Both the position numbers and the translations under genes were made by a program. 64,000 nt of DNA from Desmodus rotundus. Lineage: Eukaryota > Chordata > Mammalia > Chiroptera > Phyllostomidae. How positions within the stretch are numbered: the first letter of the stretch is position 1; each line of letters begins with the position of its first letter. Of the stretch, positions 45,524 to 56,145 are shown in pieces. Where the stretch lies: assembly GCF_022682495.2 (NCBI RefSeq), contig NC_071390.1, forward strand, positions 168,851,220 through 168,915,219, read 5' to 3'. The notes beneath the pieces were generated by a model, which was not told the origin of the DNA, did no database searches, and saw only the letters and a program-made list of their open reading frames with translations.

Positions 45524-46984
45524 AGGATCTGCCTTCCCCTTTTGCACCCCAAATAAAAAGCAGCTAAGTTTGGAAACAGGATATGAAAGTGATAGTGATA
45601 TTATAACAAGAAGAAAGAGACAATTTTTCACTCAGGGGTCTATTGCTTTTATTAACTGGGAGACAAATTCACTCAGAACTTTTAATTCTTCAGAGAACAG
45701 GCGTTGTAAACACCATTATCTGTTTGCTTGTGCCTGTAGCATTTACTGTAATTCCTAAGATTAAAAACTGCAGCTTCTAACATTACAGGACAAGGATGGA
45801 GTGAGGAAGACTTAATGCAGTACAAGATATTCAAAGGTAAAAAGCTGCAAATGAAAATTATCACAATGAACAAGAATAAAATTATTATAAAACTGTCACA
45901 TTTCCAATATTTCATATCACTTCTGACCATAAGCTCTGCAGCTATAAAAGCAATATCTTTTACTCCCCAGCGTGCAGTAGTGATGGTTCGCATTCTTCAA
46001 GGCTTATGATGTTAAAATGCCTTTAATTATGTTCTGGATAGCTATTCGTAAGGCATTCTTAAACCTCTCCAAGGTCAACGTCTTCCTTCTCACTGCTTCT
46101 CAGATCATCACTCTCTGATTCTAGCTTCACTGACACAATATTCATTTTATCCTGGGGGAAGACAATTGCTGAATTGGTCACACTGGCATCCGGGACGGGA
46201 GCAAGAATTGCCCCGGAAGGTTCCTTTGCCGGGCACTTGACGCCTGCGTGGGTCTCCTCTGCCCTTCTTTAGAGGTCAGCCAGACAGAAAATTCAGACTG
46301 CTACTTAATGCGATTCAAATCTGAGCACTGCGCACAGCCACCACCTTTTGGGGCCATTCGGAGACCTTGAGTACCAAGCAGATGGTAAGCGGCAAAGCCC
46401 CTTACAGATTTGTGTTTCTGGTGACACCTTGCAAGGGGGGACATGAAAGCAATGTTGAATCGCCAATAGCAGAGCTCAGTGGGCACCCTGAAACCTGAAA
46501 ACCTAAGTCAATCCATTGTTTAGCCTGAGTGTAAACAATTGCTGGCTATGCTGCATACAGTAATCGACTTTCCTTTCAAACCATTAATTTAAATGCTCAG
46601 ACACCAAAAGCCAAAAAAGAATCAACTTCATGGATCGCTGGCCTTGTTAACAGAGAGCGAATGGGGTAAGTTATATTTCAGGAGCCCCGGCTCACCAAGT
46701 TCTCGTTAAGGGCAGAGCAACTTTGGAAATGTCCTTGCCTTCAGGGACTTGCTTTTCATCCACATACACATCCACCCACACAGACCCACGCATCTGTTTC
46801 CCTTCTGTGAAATGTCTGTAAGGCCGTGAAAAACAAGTGGGAAGGGAAACCAAGCCCAAAGCTATGCAGGAAAAAGACCAAGTACAACATGGGATATGAA
46901 ATCACTTCCAGGGGCCACCCAAGTGATGAGGAACTACTTCATTTCCTTTTAACAATTTTTACTAGTAATTTTCATGCGGTTTCT
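45524..46984. other. Unannotated DNA, few repeats
   Basis: No gene is seen. 46020-46700 contains unique, moderately GC-rich sequence with no repeat signature and a homeobox-like 'cattaatttaaatgc' (46582-46596). It is a second, weaker conserved-noncoding candidate. Confidence 0.3.
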
Positions 46985-47170
46985 CTGCTTATTGAGAGAA
47001 ATCTATGCCCATTATAGGAAATGTGGAAAATACAGAGATGGTATGCAGTAAGTGCTGCTACTCAGAAACCACTGCTAATAACATTTTGATGTATTTTTAC
47101 CTAATTTTTTTCTAAGCATCATTACATTGTCAATTTGTTTTACAGCTCTTCATTTCTAGCTTAGACCTAA
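46985..47170 (-). repeat. Old L1 fragment, reversed (part 1)
   Basis: 'cccattataggaaatgtggaaaatac', 'cagaaaccactgctaataac', 'attttgatgtatttttacc' and 'ttttacagctcttcat' follow the reversed 3' region of old L1. The downstream continuation appears about 730 bp away at 47905. Confidence 0.6.
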
Positions 47171-47904
47171 TCACAACCTTTAATAATGTGCTTATATATT
47201 TATTGTCTCTCACCCCATCACTACCCTCAAACCCTCTTCCTGTTCTAAAAATTATACTCCCAAGGGAAGAGTCGTGTCCTAGTCTCTGCTTTCACGGAAC
47301 TCAGGGCCACTTCGACACTCAGTAGGTGGCTGAATGCACAAATTAATTGAGGTTCTACTCAATGTGTAACTTTAGATCTCGCATTTCTCTCCTAACATTA
47401 GAGCAGTATAGTGAGCGTGCCTGTGTCTCACCACACGGTCCCTGCAATCCCTTCACTTACTCCAAGTGCTGTAAGAGCAATGGTTCCCGGCAGCCTTGAT
47501 GAGCTTCATGCTAGAGCAGCTAGAGGATGCCTGGCATGGACTTTTCTTCCAGCCTGAGAGCTTCCTCACTCCGCAAACAGGGACGTTCATGGAACCTTAT
47601 GGACAGCCTGGAGCTATGACCTCTTATTGGCCTTGACCAACAAGAGGCAGGAGCCAGTGGACAAATGCTTCCTCTTTTCATTCCTGAGGGAAATGGTTCT
47701 AAGTTGTATTTAGAAGACCCCTCTGAAAATCCTGGTGGGACTGAGCTTGTCAGCCACGGGCGACATAAAAACACACCCTTGCTTGGGTCTCCTTGTTTCA
47801 CCCTGTGTTCTGCCGGATTGCGGCACAGAATCCCCACCCCAGATGTACAACCTATACACAAGCTTTTGTCTCAGATGCTACATCCTGGGAAATCAGCCTA
47901 AAAT
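47171..47904. other. Unidentified sequence separating two L1 parts
   Basis: About 730 bp not matching the L1 order on either side. 47610-47890 (cctcttattggccttgacca, caagaggcaggagccagtgg, ttgtttcaccctgtgttctg) looks like an LTR or other interspersed repeat, but I cannot name it. Open frames here have no known domain. Confidence 0.35.
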
Positions 47905-48365
47905 GACAGAATTTTTATACAGTATTGTAAATGATTCCCAACATATTTTTAATGGTTGTATAATAGTCTACTAAAATGAACTATGATAGTCTGTGTACCA
48001 ACTTTAATATTACTGGAACTTTAGGGTGTTTATAATTTTTGATCTTACACATAAAGTTACAATAATCACCTTCACATGTAAGACTTTTTCTTGATTTAGG
48101 AAATTAGTGAGTCAGAGTTAAGAATTTTTTAAAGTTTCAGATCATATTGACCAATTAGTTTTCCAGAAAGCTGCATCATTTTCCAGCCCATTCATAATAT
48201 ATGAGCTCATTTGTTTGGTTGGTTTTTTACCTCATTGCAACCTTGCCAGCACTGAGTATTATCACTGTTTCTATTTTTGATAATTTGGGAGGTGGAACAT
48301 CATTTTTCATTTTAATTTGCGTTTTTTATTTCTAATATTTCCTCTGTCGGTACCTGCTTCTTATT
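47905..48365 (-). repeat. Old L1 fragment, reversed (part 2)
   Basis: 'tttttaatggttgtataatag', 'gcattccagtt-like accaac', 'gaccaattagttttccagaaag', 'cattgcaaccttgccagcac', 'tgagtattatcactg' and 'tttcattttaatttgcg' are in the order of reversed old L1 3' sequence, continuing the piece at 46985. Confidence 0.65.
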
Positions 48366-48864
48366 GAAGATGAATACTTTCCAGAAGGTTGTGAACATCT
48401 CAGTTAGACATGTTATGCAACATGAAGCAGACACCCAGCCGATGGCCATGGGAATTAGTGGGTATTGGAGAGGAAGTCTAGGGAGGGCTTGAACTGGAGT
48501 AGGAAGGTGAGTTCTGCAATCGAGTAAATATGAGTGCCTATTCCTTGTGGTTCACGTGGGAGGATATTAGAGATCCAAAGACAAAAGGGACCCAAAACTG
48601 TCATCTTGGATCTAATAGTCTAGTGATCGTGCTAAAGAGAGAGCTGAACGTCTAGTCATTCTAGAGAAAGCTTCACTGAGTTTGGTTAGACTGGAAAAAA
48701 AATACTAGTTCAAAATCCTCCCAGGCAGGTCAGGCTAGGAAAAGTGGATTGCTTGAGCTACGTGAAGTTTGGTTATGAAAAAAAATAGACAGTGCTGGTA
48801 GTTTAGAGCTAGACAAAGCAGGTTTAGGCTCAAGTACCGCCAAGAGGGGTGGGTGGCAATGTGA
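48366..48864. other. Unannotated DNA
   Basis: No gene or confident repeat is seen. Confidence 0.35.
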
Positions 48865-49088
48865 TGCGGTAACAAGAAGGCCTGAGCATGAGACGCAAGC
48901 ACCCTGGTTTCAACACTGAAATCAACAACTTTTAGCTCATGGCCTGGAGCAAGTTAATTTCTCTGGTCTTCTATTTTCTTATCTCTGTGATGAAAATTAT
49001 AATAACTCCTTGGCAGGGTTGTTATGTGAATTTAAATAAGGGAGTATATAAAAGAGCCCAGGAACTTAAAATAGCACGATGTAAATTA
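48865..49088 (+). repeat. MIR SINE, forward, near full length
   Basis: 'gcaccctggtttcaacactg', 'ggcctggagcaagttaatttc', 'tctggtcttctattttcttatctc', 'gcagggttgttatgtgaatttaaataagg' and 'agcccaggaacttaaaatagc' match MIR. Confidence 0.75.
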
Positions 49089-49364
49089 CCAAAAAAAGTC
49101 ATAAAGAAAAAAATGATAGTGCTTTTTTAAGGTCAAAGACAAAATTCCTCTGAGGATGAGAACTGTATTTTGTTAAGTCAAATATATCAATGTCATATTT
49201 GACTATAAAAAGATAAACCCCAGACCAGAGTCTGAGAATGGAGGAAAGACTCTAGAAGATAAAAACTATTAAGGAGATAAGAAGTAACAACAAAAAACAA
49301 ACAACAACAAAAAACAATGCTGATTAAAGAAACTGTCTCAACAACTTTTTCAAGAATGAAGGAT

Positions 49365-49460
49365 ATGAATACAGTATACAGATGATGTGTTATAGAGCTG
49401 TACACTTGAAACCTGTATAATTGTATTAAGCAATATCACCCAAATAAATTCAATTAAAAA
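49365..49460 (+). repeat. L1 3'-end tail
   Basis: 'acagatgatgtgttatagagc', 'tgtacacttgaaacctgtata', 'taagcaatatcacccaaataaattc' and 'aattaaaaattaaaaa' form an L1 3' terminus like the one at 41990. Confidence 0.65.
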
Positions 49461-49539
49461 TTAAAAATATACATGTCCTCTTTCTAGCAATGCAATCATA
49501 GAAAGAATTTTCCCATTTAAATAAAAACACCAGTATGAA

Positions 49540-49835
49540 AAAAAAGAATTAAGGATATGAAACATTCACATAAAAGTTCTTTGCTACGTGGTGACTATAG
49601 TTAATAACACTGTATGATGTAATTGAAATTTACTGGGAGAATAGATCTGACATCTTATCATCAACAAACACAAAAGGTAACTATGAGAGGTGATGGATAT
49701 GTTAATTAAATTGATTATGGTAATCATTTCACTATATATGTAAATCCAATCATCACATTGCACATCTTAAATATATACAATTTTTATTTGTCAGTTATAC
49801 CTCAACAAAGCTGGTGAAAATATAAAAGTGGCTTC
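49540..49835 (+). repeat. L1M 3'UTR end
   Basis: 'gtgactatagttaataacactg', 'gagaggtgatggatatgttaat', 'gattatggtaatcatttcac', 'catcttaaatatatacaatttttatttgtc' and 'cctcaacaaagctggtgaaa' match the 3' end of L1M-type elements closely. Confidence 0.85.
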
Positions 49836-50039
49836 TCCTTACCTGCTCACCAAAATTGGATCTGCAAGTTTTGACAAAAAAATTTGTGAAAATTTTGTAC
49901 TTAATAATTGTCCTAAATTGCATATTTTGTAATTAGTAGGATTGAAGACATTCCTCACATTGACATAGTAAAAATATTCTCTTATAAAAATGCCCCTGGC
50001 TGGGCAATGCTGAGATGCAACCCCTCCTACATCCAGAAC

Positions 50040-50185
50040 TACAAAACAAACACTTCCGGGATGCATGTGTCAATACATTGAGGGAGTCGCTTCACAATGT
50101 GTATGATGTCAAATCACCACATGATACATTTTAAGGGTATTACAATTTTTTGTCAACTACTCCTCAGTAAAATTTGGGGGAAAAA
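50040..50185 (+). repeat. L1 3'UTR end, diverged
   Basis: 'ttcacaatgtgtatgatgtc', 'aaatcaccacatgatacatt' and 'attacaattttttgtcaactactcctcagtaaaattt' follow an L1M 3' end. It is the third LINE tail in 800 bp. Confidence 0.6.
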
Positions 50186-50919
50186 ACAAACACCTCTAAT
50201 AAACTTTGCTTTGCACATAGTTTAGTATCAAGTGTGTTAACCAATATGTATATGTGGGTTTAAGATTACTAGTAGATCTCACTTTTCCCATAGCCAAAGC
50301 CAATTTATTGGAAAAACAAATGGTTAGACTGGGGAATTATAAAAAGTTTGCATACATACTGGAAATATTTTTCTACTAATCTTTGTATTTAAATCCAATG
50401 TCTTCTCATCAAGTGAAGTTCTCTCAGTTAGCTTTCCCATTATCTTCCTTATATAAACCCTAACTATAATACAGCATTAATTTCTATTTTTATTTCTCTG
50501 TACAGGGACAAGAAATTAAAGACAATTGCGAAGTAATCTGAGTACAGAATCCTTCCAGATCCTTAAAAATTTTCCAAATATTTTTTTGTTGTTTCTTCCA
50601 GGTTTAATTTAATGTTCTTTACTTAAACAACTGATCTTTATTGAGATTTGTCATCATTATTTAATAATAAATAAAAGACCTCTTAATTGTTTAAACAGCA
50701 TAATAGCTCTATAAATTAATTGGTTATAATAAAAAATCTGTAGCAAGCAAACGATCAGAAGTAACAGACACCTCTATGTTGGCAAGTGTACAAGGTGACA
50801 GGTAGAGGTGTATGTGCATGTGTGGAGTCCCTGGGGTGACCTCATATGACTTCTATTTCTAGCACTATGGTATACTAGACAATTCTAAATAAGCTTCTTG
50901 AAAGAAAGAGCTAAAATAT
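50186..50919. other. Unannotated AT-rich DNA
   Basis: No gene or confident repeat is seen. Confidence 0.35.
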
Positions 50920-50924
50920 TTTAT

Positions 50925-50965
50925 AAAACATATATATATATATGTATATATACATATATATATAT
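50925..50965. repeat. (TA)n palindromic run
   Basis: TA-rich runs flank 'gtatatatac', so the whole is self-complementary over about 35 bp. Confidence 0.85.
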
Positions 50966-51429
50966 TTTTTTAATCTTCTAAAAAGCATTGTTGAGTTGGC
51001 ACAAAGGGAAGTAATTCACAGAGGGAAAAAAAGAAAAGGTGAAAGCAGAAACCTTGAAAGATAACAGGATACCAAAATGAGATTATATGTAGATATTTTT
51101 GGTGATCCCTGTTGTTCTTGAGTTTGTACTTTAATGTTGTGAAAGATGCAGGGGACCAGAGTTAAAAATCTAGGGTCAGCCCAAGGATGGAGCCTATGAA
51201 GACAAATTCCACAGGGCTCAGCCTCCAAGGACAACATCCTCACAGTAAAAAGAGACTCAAGAGACATAGCATTTAGCAATTCATTGCATTTATTGATTCT
51301 GTACTGAGTGAAAAGGGAAAAAAATTCATTTGAGAATTTATTACCAATGGGCAATCATTATAGAAGCTTTTAATACAAATTCATATTTACATTTTGGTAA
51401 AAATAAAAAAAATCCCACAGCAAAGTAAT
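50966..51429. other. Unannotated DNA
   Basis: No gene or repeat is recognised. A 112-codon minus-strand frame at 51016-51354 has no known domain. Confidence 0.3.
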
Positions 51430-52000
51430 CCTATCTTGGTAATGCTGTCAAATAGCCTGAACAGATAAAAATGTGGTTTAGAGGAATCCAACTACACACA
51501 GATAAAGTGCCAAGGAAAATGAGCAAATCACACTGAAAAATAACAAAACACAAAAGAAAACACAAAACTGATAGCCAGCATATACCAAGAGATTGCAATA
51601 TCAGAACTGAAAGTCCTCAGCAATTACAATATCAGATGCAGAATATAAAATATACAAAATCAATATGGTTATAAAAAATGATAAGCTTGAAAATGTAAGC
51701 AATGGGGGGGAAATTGGGACAACTGTAATAGAACCACAGTTAAAAAGAGAACAACTAAACAGAGTTGGAAAAGATCCAAATTACACTCCCAGAAATAAAA
51801 ACAAATTAATTAAAATTAAAAATGCAATGCAATGGGTAAATTAAAGACAACAGCCAAGGGTGTGAGAAACTAAATGATAGATCCAGATAAATGACGTAGG
51901 ATCATCTCAGAAAGAAAAGTTACTGAAACATTAAGGAAGCTAAAAGACATATGGGATGCAGGAATAATGTCTGGCATAAACATAACTGCTGGTCCAGAAA
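51430..52000 (+). repeat. Old L1 5'/ORF1-region fragment
   Basis: 'gatccaaattacactcccag', 'aattaaaattaaaaatgcaatgc', 'aatgggtaaattaaagacaacagcc' and 'aaactaaatgatagatccag' follow the region upstream of and into ORF1 in L1M elements. No intact frame remains. A short younger-looking 3'-end piece (51703-51745) sits inside it. Confidence 0.5.
51703..51745 (+). repeat. Very short L1/HAL1 3'-end-like insertion
   Basis: 'gggacaactgtaatag' and the preceding G run match the HAL1 3' end at 37180-37205 (gggacaactgtaatagcatc), followed by an A-rich tail. It may be an extremely 5'-truncated insertion; no clear target duplication is seen. Confidence 0.4.
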
Positions 52001-52004
52001 GAAA

Positions 52005-52420
52005 AATTACATTAGTCAGAATGGGCTAATCCATGGTGTAGCAACAGTGTAAGCCCCAAATTTACTAGCTTAACAAAATGAGTGTATGTTTTATTCACAC
52101 AAAGTCCAATGTAAATCAGGCAACTGTTTAGGGAAATATTTTCCCCTGGGTGCCCCAGGGATTTTGTGGCTCTTCTGTCTCAACAAGTGGTCTCCACAGC
52201 TGCTTCCAAAAGAGAAGAGCAAGCTGGAGGGGTCCCAGAATATGCAGACGTGGTGTGGCAAAAGCACAGCATTGTCTCTGCCTCCATTTGCTCTCCAGTC
52301 ATCACATCATTTCGTTTTTCTACCCACACACAGAACACGCTCAGCCCCAATCCAAAGTCCCATCTAGCCACTCCCCTCAGTTCAAAACCCAAGAATTCTG
52401 AGTCATATTTAGATTAGTCT
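52005..52420. repeat. Degenerate interspersed repeat, family unclear
   Basis: 'ttactagcttaacaaaatgag', 'gttttattcacacaaagtcca' and 'tctcaacaagtggtctccac' resemble an LTR-like mammalian repeat with the 'agtggcttaaaacaacaa... ggtttatttctc' motif. Several overlapping frames of 70-93 codons are probably spurious. Confidence 0.3.
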
Positions 52421-53170
52421 CTTCGAACACAGCATCTCTTATTCCTGAGAGCCAGGAACTAAAAAGTTACCATAAATCCCCAGGCCATCAAATCCATAAT
52501 GGTGAAACAGGAGCGAAATAATTACAATAAATATTCCCGTTCTGAGAGGAGAAGAGTGGGAGGCTGACACTAGTCGCTGAAATCTTCAGCACACTCCTTA
52601 CTCAAGAAACAATTTTCTTCCGTGAGCTCTGATTTCCTCCTTGGGAAGGATTTTTGTCCATCGGTTTCAGGCCTGGGGTGCTGTTCTCTGTAATGTCGTC
52701 CCTTTTTAATCACTAGCTTTGGCCACGTTTGAAGCAGGCTTGGGGACTCAGCCATCCCTTGTGGTCTGCCCGGGTTTCACAACTGACTTCCTGTTTATGG
52801 AATGTTGGAACCGACAGGATATTTTAAGTCTGGGGGGAAAAAACGATCTGTTTCTTAAAAAATCCATGCCCATGATTTCTTTGTCAATATAGGTTTCCTC
52901 AAAACTTATTAAGCCTCTGATCTATTTGCTTTCAGTCAGTTACATGTGCCAATAATGATACCAGAACTACGCTTAGAGACATTGTTTTCAGATATGATTT
53001 CTTCGTTTTCCAATCCCACACACCTCTCTCTCTTGATCTGCTGGCAGATACAAACAATCTGGAGTAACGAGAGGGGTCGCCAAACCTATCGTGTGGTTTT
53101 ATCCTTGGTCATTTTATTTACTGACAGGTTTTGCTGGTTGCAACTTTTAGATCTTTTGATGTTCTCAATT
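52421..53170. other. Unannotated DNA
   Basis: No gene or confident repeat is seen. Confidence 0.35.
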
Positions 53171-53178
53171 CTGTAAGG

Positions 53179-53370
53179 CAGGGGTGTCAAACTCATTTTC
53201 ACCAGGGGCCACATCAGCCTCGTGGTTGCCTTCAAAGGGCCGAATGTGATTTTAGGACTGTATAAATGTAATTACTCCTTAACTAGGGGAAAGGAGCTCA
53301 GTGCTGCTGCCAGGTAGAAACAAGGTGGAGGGCTGGACTCGGCCCACGGGCCTTGTGTTTGACACCTGTG
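53179..53370. mobile_element. hAT-type MITE with 8-bp target duplication
   Basis: A 192-bp element opens 'caggggtgtcaaactcattt' and closes 'tgtgtttgacacctgtg', terminal inverted repeats of the hAT form CAGGGGTGTCAAAC. Flanking 8-mers 'ctgtaagg' (53171-53178) and 'ctgcaagg' (53371-53378) differ by one base and fit a hAT duplication. The interior (gggccacatcagcctcgtgg, gggccgaatgtgattttagg) has no coding capacity, so it was mobilised in trans. Confidence 0.85.
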
Positions 53371-53378
53371 CTGCAAGG

Positions 53379-53929
53379 TTCTGAGTTTCCCAAATATCTG
53401 TATTTCCTCTTACTGTGCTTGCAAACTGGCCCCATCTCTCTTGCACAAATCCCATTTTTATAACATTGTCATGAGTTGAGTTTCCCAGAAAGCGCATTTC
53501 AATATGGAGTTTTTGCATATAGGATTTCTGTTAAGGTATGACCTTGGGTTCAGCTCCTGTAAAAGGGAAAGGAAAGTGGTAGGATGGAAGAGAGGGAGAA
53601 ATTGAGATGTGGAGAAGACTTGTAACAGCCTCAGCCTAACCCACAGGGACCTGGGGAGCTAAGATGGTCCAAGAAAACTGTCACAATTGGGACCCAAAGG
53701 CTGGCTGTTTATAACCTGTTTTGGTCAGCCATTAAGTACCAGTCACAACCAGGAAGCTTGTGACTTTGGGCAAGGTGGCTATCTGCAGCTAAGGCCTTCT
53801 GTGAAAAAGCTGTTACAGTGATACAACTATCAGAAACAAGGGAGTAAGGCCTTCCGTAAAGAGAAATCTAGGCAAAACCTCTCCTTGTCCCTCAGAGGCT
53901 ATCCTCTATGTCTCCCCACTAACTTCTTA
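53379..53929. other. Unannotated DNA, possibly LTR-like
   Basis: No gene is seen. The position next to the ERVL remnant and phrases such as 'acagggacctggggagctaa' could be an ERVL LTR remnant, but I cannot support this further. Confidence 0.3.
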
Positions 53930-55060
53930 CTATTTTTGAGGAGCACCTTCTTCCTGACTCCAGGAGGCCTCTCTTTTGGGGGAGGGGAACTTGGAAGAGG
54001 AGGGTTAATGGAACAAAAAACAGCCCCACTACTGTAGATGGTGTCTGGGCTACAACTGACATCAATGTTACGACCTCCTTCTACAGGATGAAATCTATGA
54101 ATGTCATGGTGTAAACCCACTTGCATATGTTTTTGTGCCCCTGGTCCAACATAATATTACATGGATGGACCAGTGGTCACAGATCTGTAAGTCCTTCAGT
54201 TGTCGTGCTGTCTGAGGCCCTACAGGCAAAAAAGAAAAATGTATATACAGACTATGTGTCTATTCCTGTGAGAATCTATCACTGGACCTTCAATGGTAGA
54301 CAGGGCAAAATGTAGTAGTCAACTAGCCACCAAAGTGGCTGTTGGTTCCTCAAGAAATGGTGCTGTGTCAGGGCCTCATCCTTGGTATCTGGTGTTGATT
54401 ATTTAGACATTTGGCAGCAGCAGTAGCGACATCAGGCTTGGTGAGTGTGAGTCCATATTATCGAGGCCATTCATGGCCCCATCTCTGTCGTATGGCCATC
54501 TCATTCACCATAGAATAATGGATGGCCATTATCCAGCACCAGGGTGACAGAGACTGGCCAATATCAATCAGCCAAGTTATTTGTTCCTCTCCCACAGGGG
54601 ATGCTCTCTGGTGGGCATTAATATGTCTTACCAAGAAGATCTTCACACCTAGCATGCACTTGTATGTTCACCCATCTGCCTCTATCCTACCTTTTCTCCG
54701 GTCGTCTAATATTTCTGTTTCCAGATGTCTGGCCCCCTGTCCAGGGTAGTTGCATCTTCCCGTAAATCAATGTATATTTGAACCTGAGGTGATCACTCCT
54801 CTGGCCCCACAAAGTTGATGATCAGGGCACTGCTCGTATGTCTGCCAAACCTAGATGGGCCAGAAATCCCCTCCACCCACCTTCCATTGTCCACAACTCG
54901 GGCACAGCATTCCTAATTGAAATGGAGGCTAGATAAGCCAATCCTATTCTGTGCCTGGTACATTCAAAGTATTGTCTTTGACACAGAGATAATGGAAAAA
55001 AGGTAGTATTCAAATTAACACTTGCTGAGAATTTTCCAAAGCTATTTAAAGGCACCAAGT
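53930..55060 (-). pseudogene. Decayed ERVL pol remnant (RNase H-integrase region)
   Basis: On the minus strand, broken frames between about 54760 and 54050 read through the C-terminal edge of an RNase H domain and then the start of an integrase with its zinc-binding region. They resemble class III (ERVL) endogenous retroviruses. Several in-frame stops and frameshifts are present (for example at the TAA near 54458), so it cannot be expressed as a polyprotein. Sequence to about 55060 is probably the upstream pol continuation and to 53930 the downstream part, both poorly preserved. No gag or env and no paired LTRs were found. It is an ancient fossil of reverse transcription and integration functions. 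Confidence 0.65.
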
Positions 55061-55129
55061 TCTCAGAACTAATAACTGAAACATATTCCTAAGGGATTAA
55101 ATAAAAAGTATCTACACCTGAGTCATAAT

Positions 55130-55480
55130 AATAACATTGAAGAACACCAAGAAGAAACAGAAAGTCCTAAAAGACAGATTGACCACAAAGGAATGGAAAT
55201 TAAACCCATTGATGATTTATCAACGGCAACAATAAAAACCAGATAATATTGGAATAATATTTTCAATGTACAAGAAAAAAATTGAGATATTATTCAAGAA
55301 AAAGAGTAAAGACATTTTCAGATAAATAATATACAAGAAGCTCAACCTAGTACAGACACTCTCTAGAGTACAGTCCATGGAATGTACTTTAAACAGAAAG
55401 GAAGTGATCCTGATAGAATAATTGAGATAGAATGGCGGAGAAAAATAGATGAGAATTAAAACACAGAGAAACAACTAGAT
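55130..55480 (+). repeat. L1/HAL1 ORF1-end remnant
   Basis: 'aaaaagagtaaagacattttcagataaa' corresponds to the ORF1 C-terminal 'KTFSDK' segment seen in L1 elements. 'atgtactttaaacagaaagg' and 'aagtgatcctgatagaa' follow the ORF1 end and early 3' region. It is diverged and broken. Confidence 0.5.
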
Positions 55481-55984
55481 TTAAATTGGGGGGAAAATGA
55501 TTACGATTAAGTTATTTAAGGTCTTTGAATATCTGGGAGGATACTAAGGCGGAAGTGGTGGGGATGGTGATGGTTATATGTTAAAGATGCCGCGGTAAAG
55601 AAAAATACATTGCGCACATAACATCTGAACATACAGAGGGAAAAATAAAGTGAGAAGATTATTTTACATGTATATTACCTAGAAGTAGAATAATATGATT
55701 GTACTAGGAAGCACCAGAATGACATAACGTATTTTTAGGTTTATATACGAAACCATGGAGGAAATTTAGAGAGTCATTTAGAGAAAACTCAGCAGAGTGG
55801 TCACCCTGGGGAGAGCGCAGGGGGCGCGGGAGCAGCAAGAGAAATGCAAGGGAGGAGGGGCACAGAGTGTCTAATTTTAAAGCTGGATAGTGGGCACTGA
55901 AGTATTTATGTATTATTATCTTTTAAAGGAATCAGAAATGTTTTCAATTTTCTTTAATGTGCATGACATATTTTATCAAATATA
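55481..55984. other. Unannotated DNA, possibly an old repeat
   Basis: The segment 55795-55975 (gagtggtcaccctggggaga, aattttaaagctggatagtggg, gtattattatcttttaaagg) has the form of a common mammalian repeat 3' end, but the family is not recalled. Confidence 0.35.
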
Positions 55985-56145
55985 AATATATTTTGAAAAG
56001 ATAAATATGTGAGGTGCCTATGGGAGCTAACTGGATCGAGGGAATGTTTTCACAGTATAGATGTGTATCAGATCATTGTGCTGTACACTTTAAATATATC
56101 ATGACTTTTTCAATTGTACTGCAATGAAGCCGAAAAATAAATAAT
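55985..56145 (+). repeat. L1 3'UTR end
   Basis: 'ggaatgttttcacagtatag', 'gtgctgtacactttaaatatat' and 'tcaattgtactgcaatgaagcc' then 'aaataaataa' follow an L1M 3' end. Confidence 0.65.
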
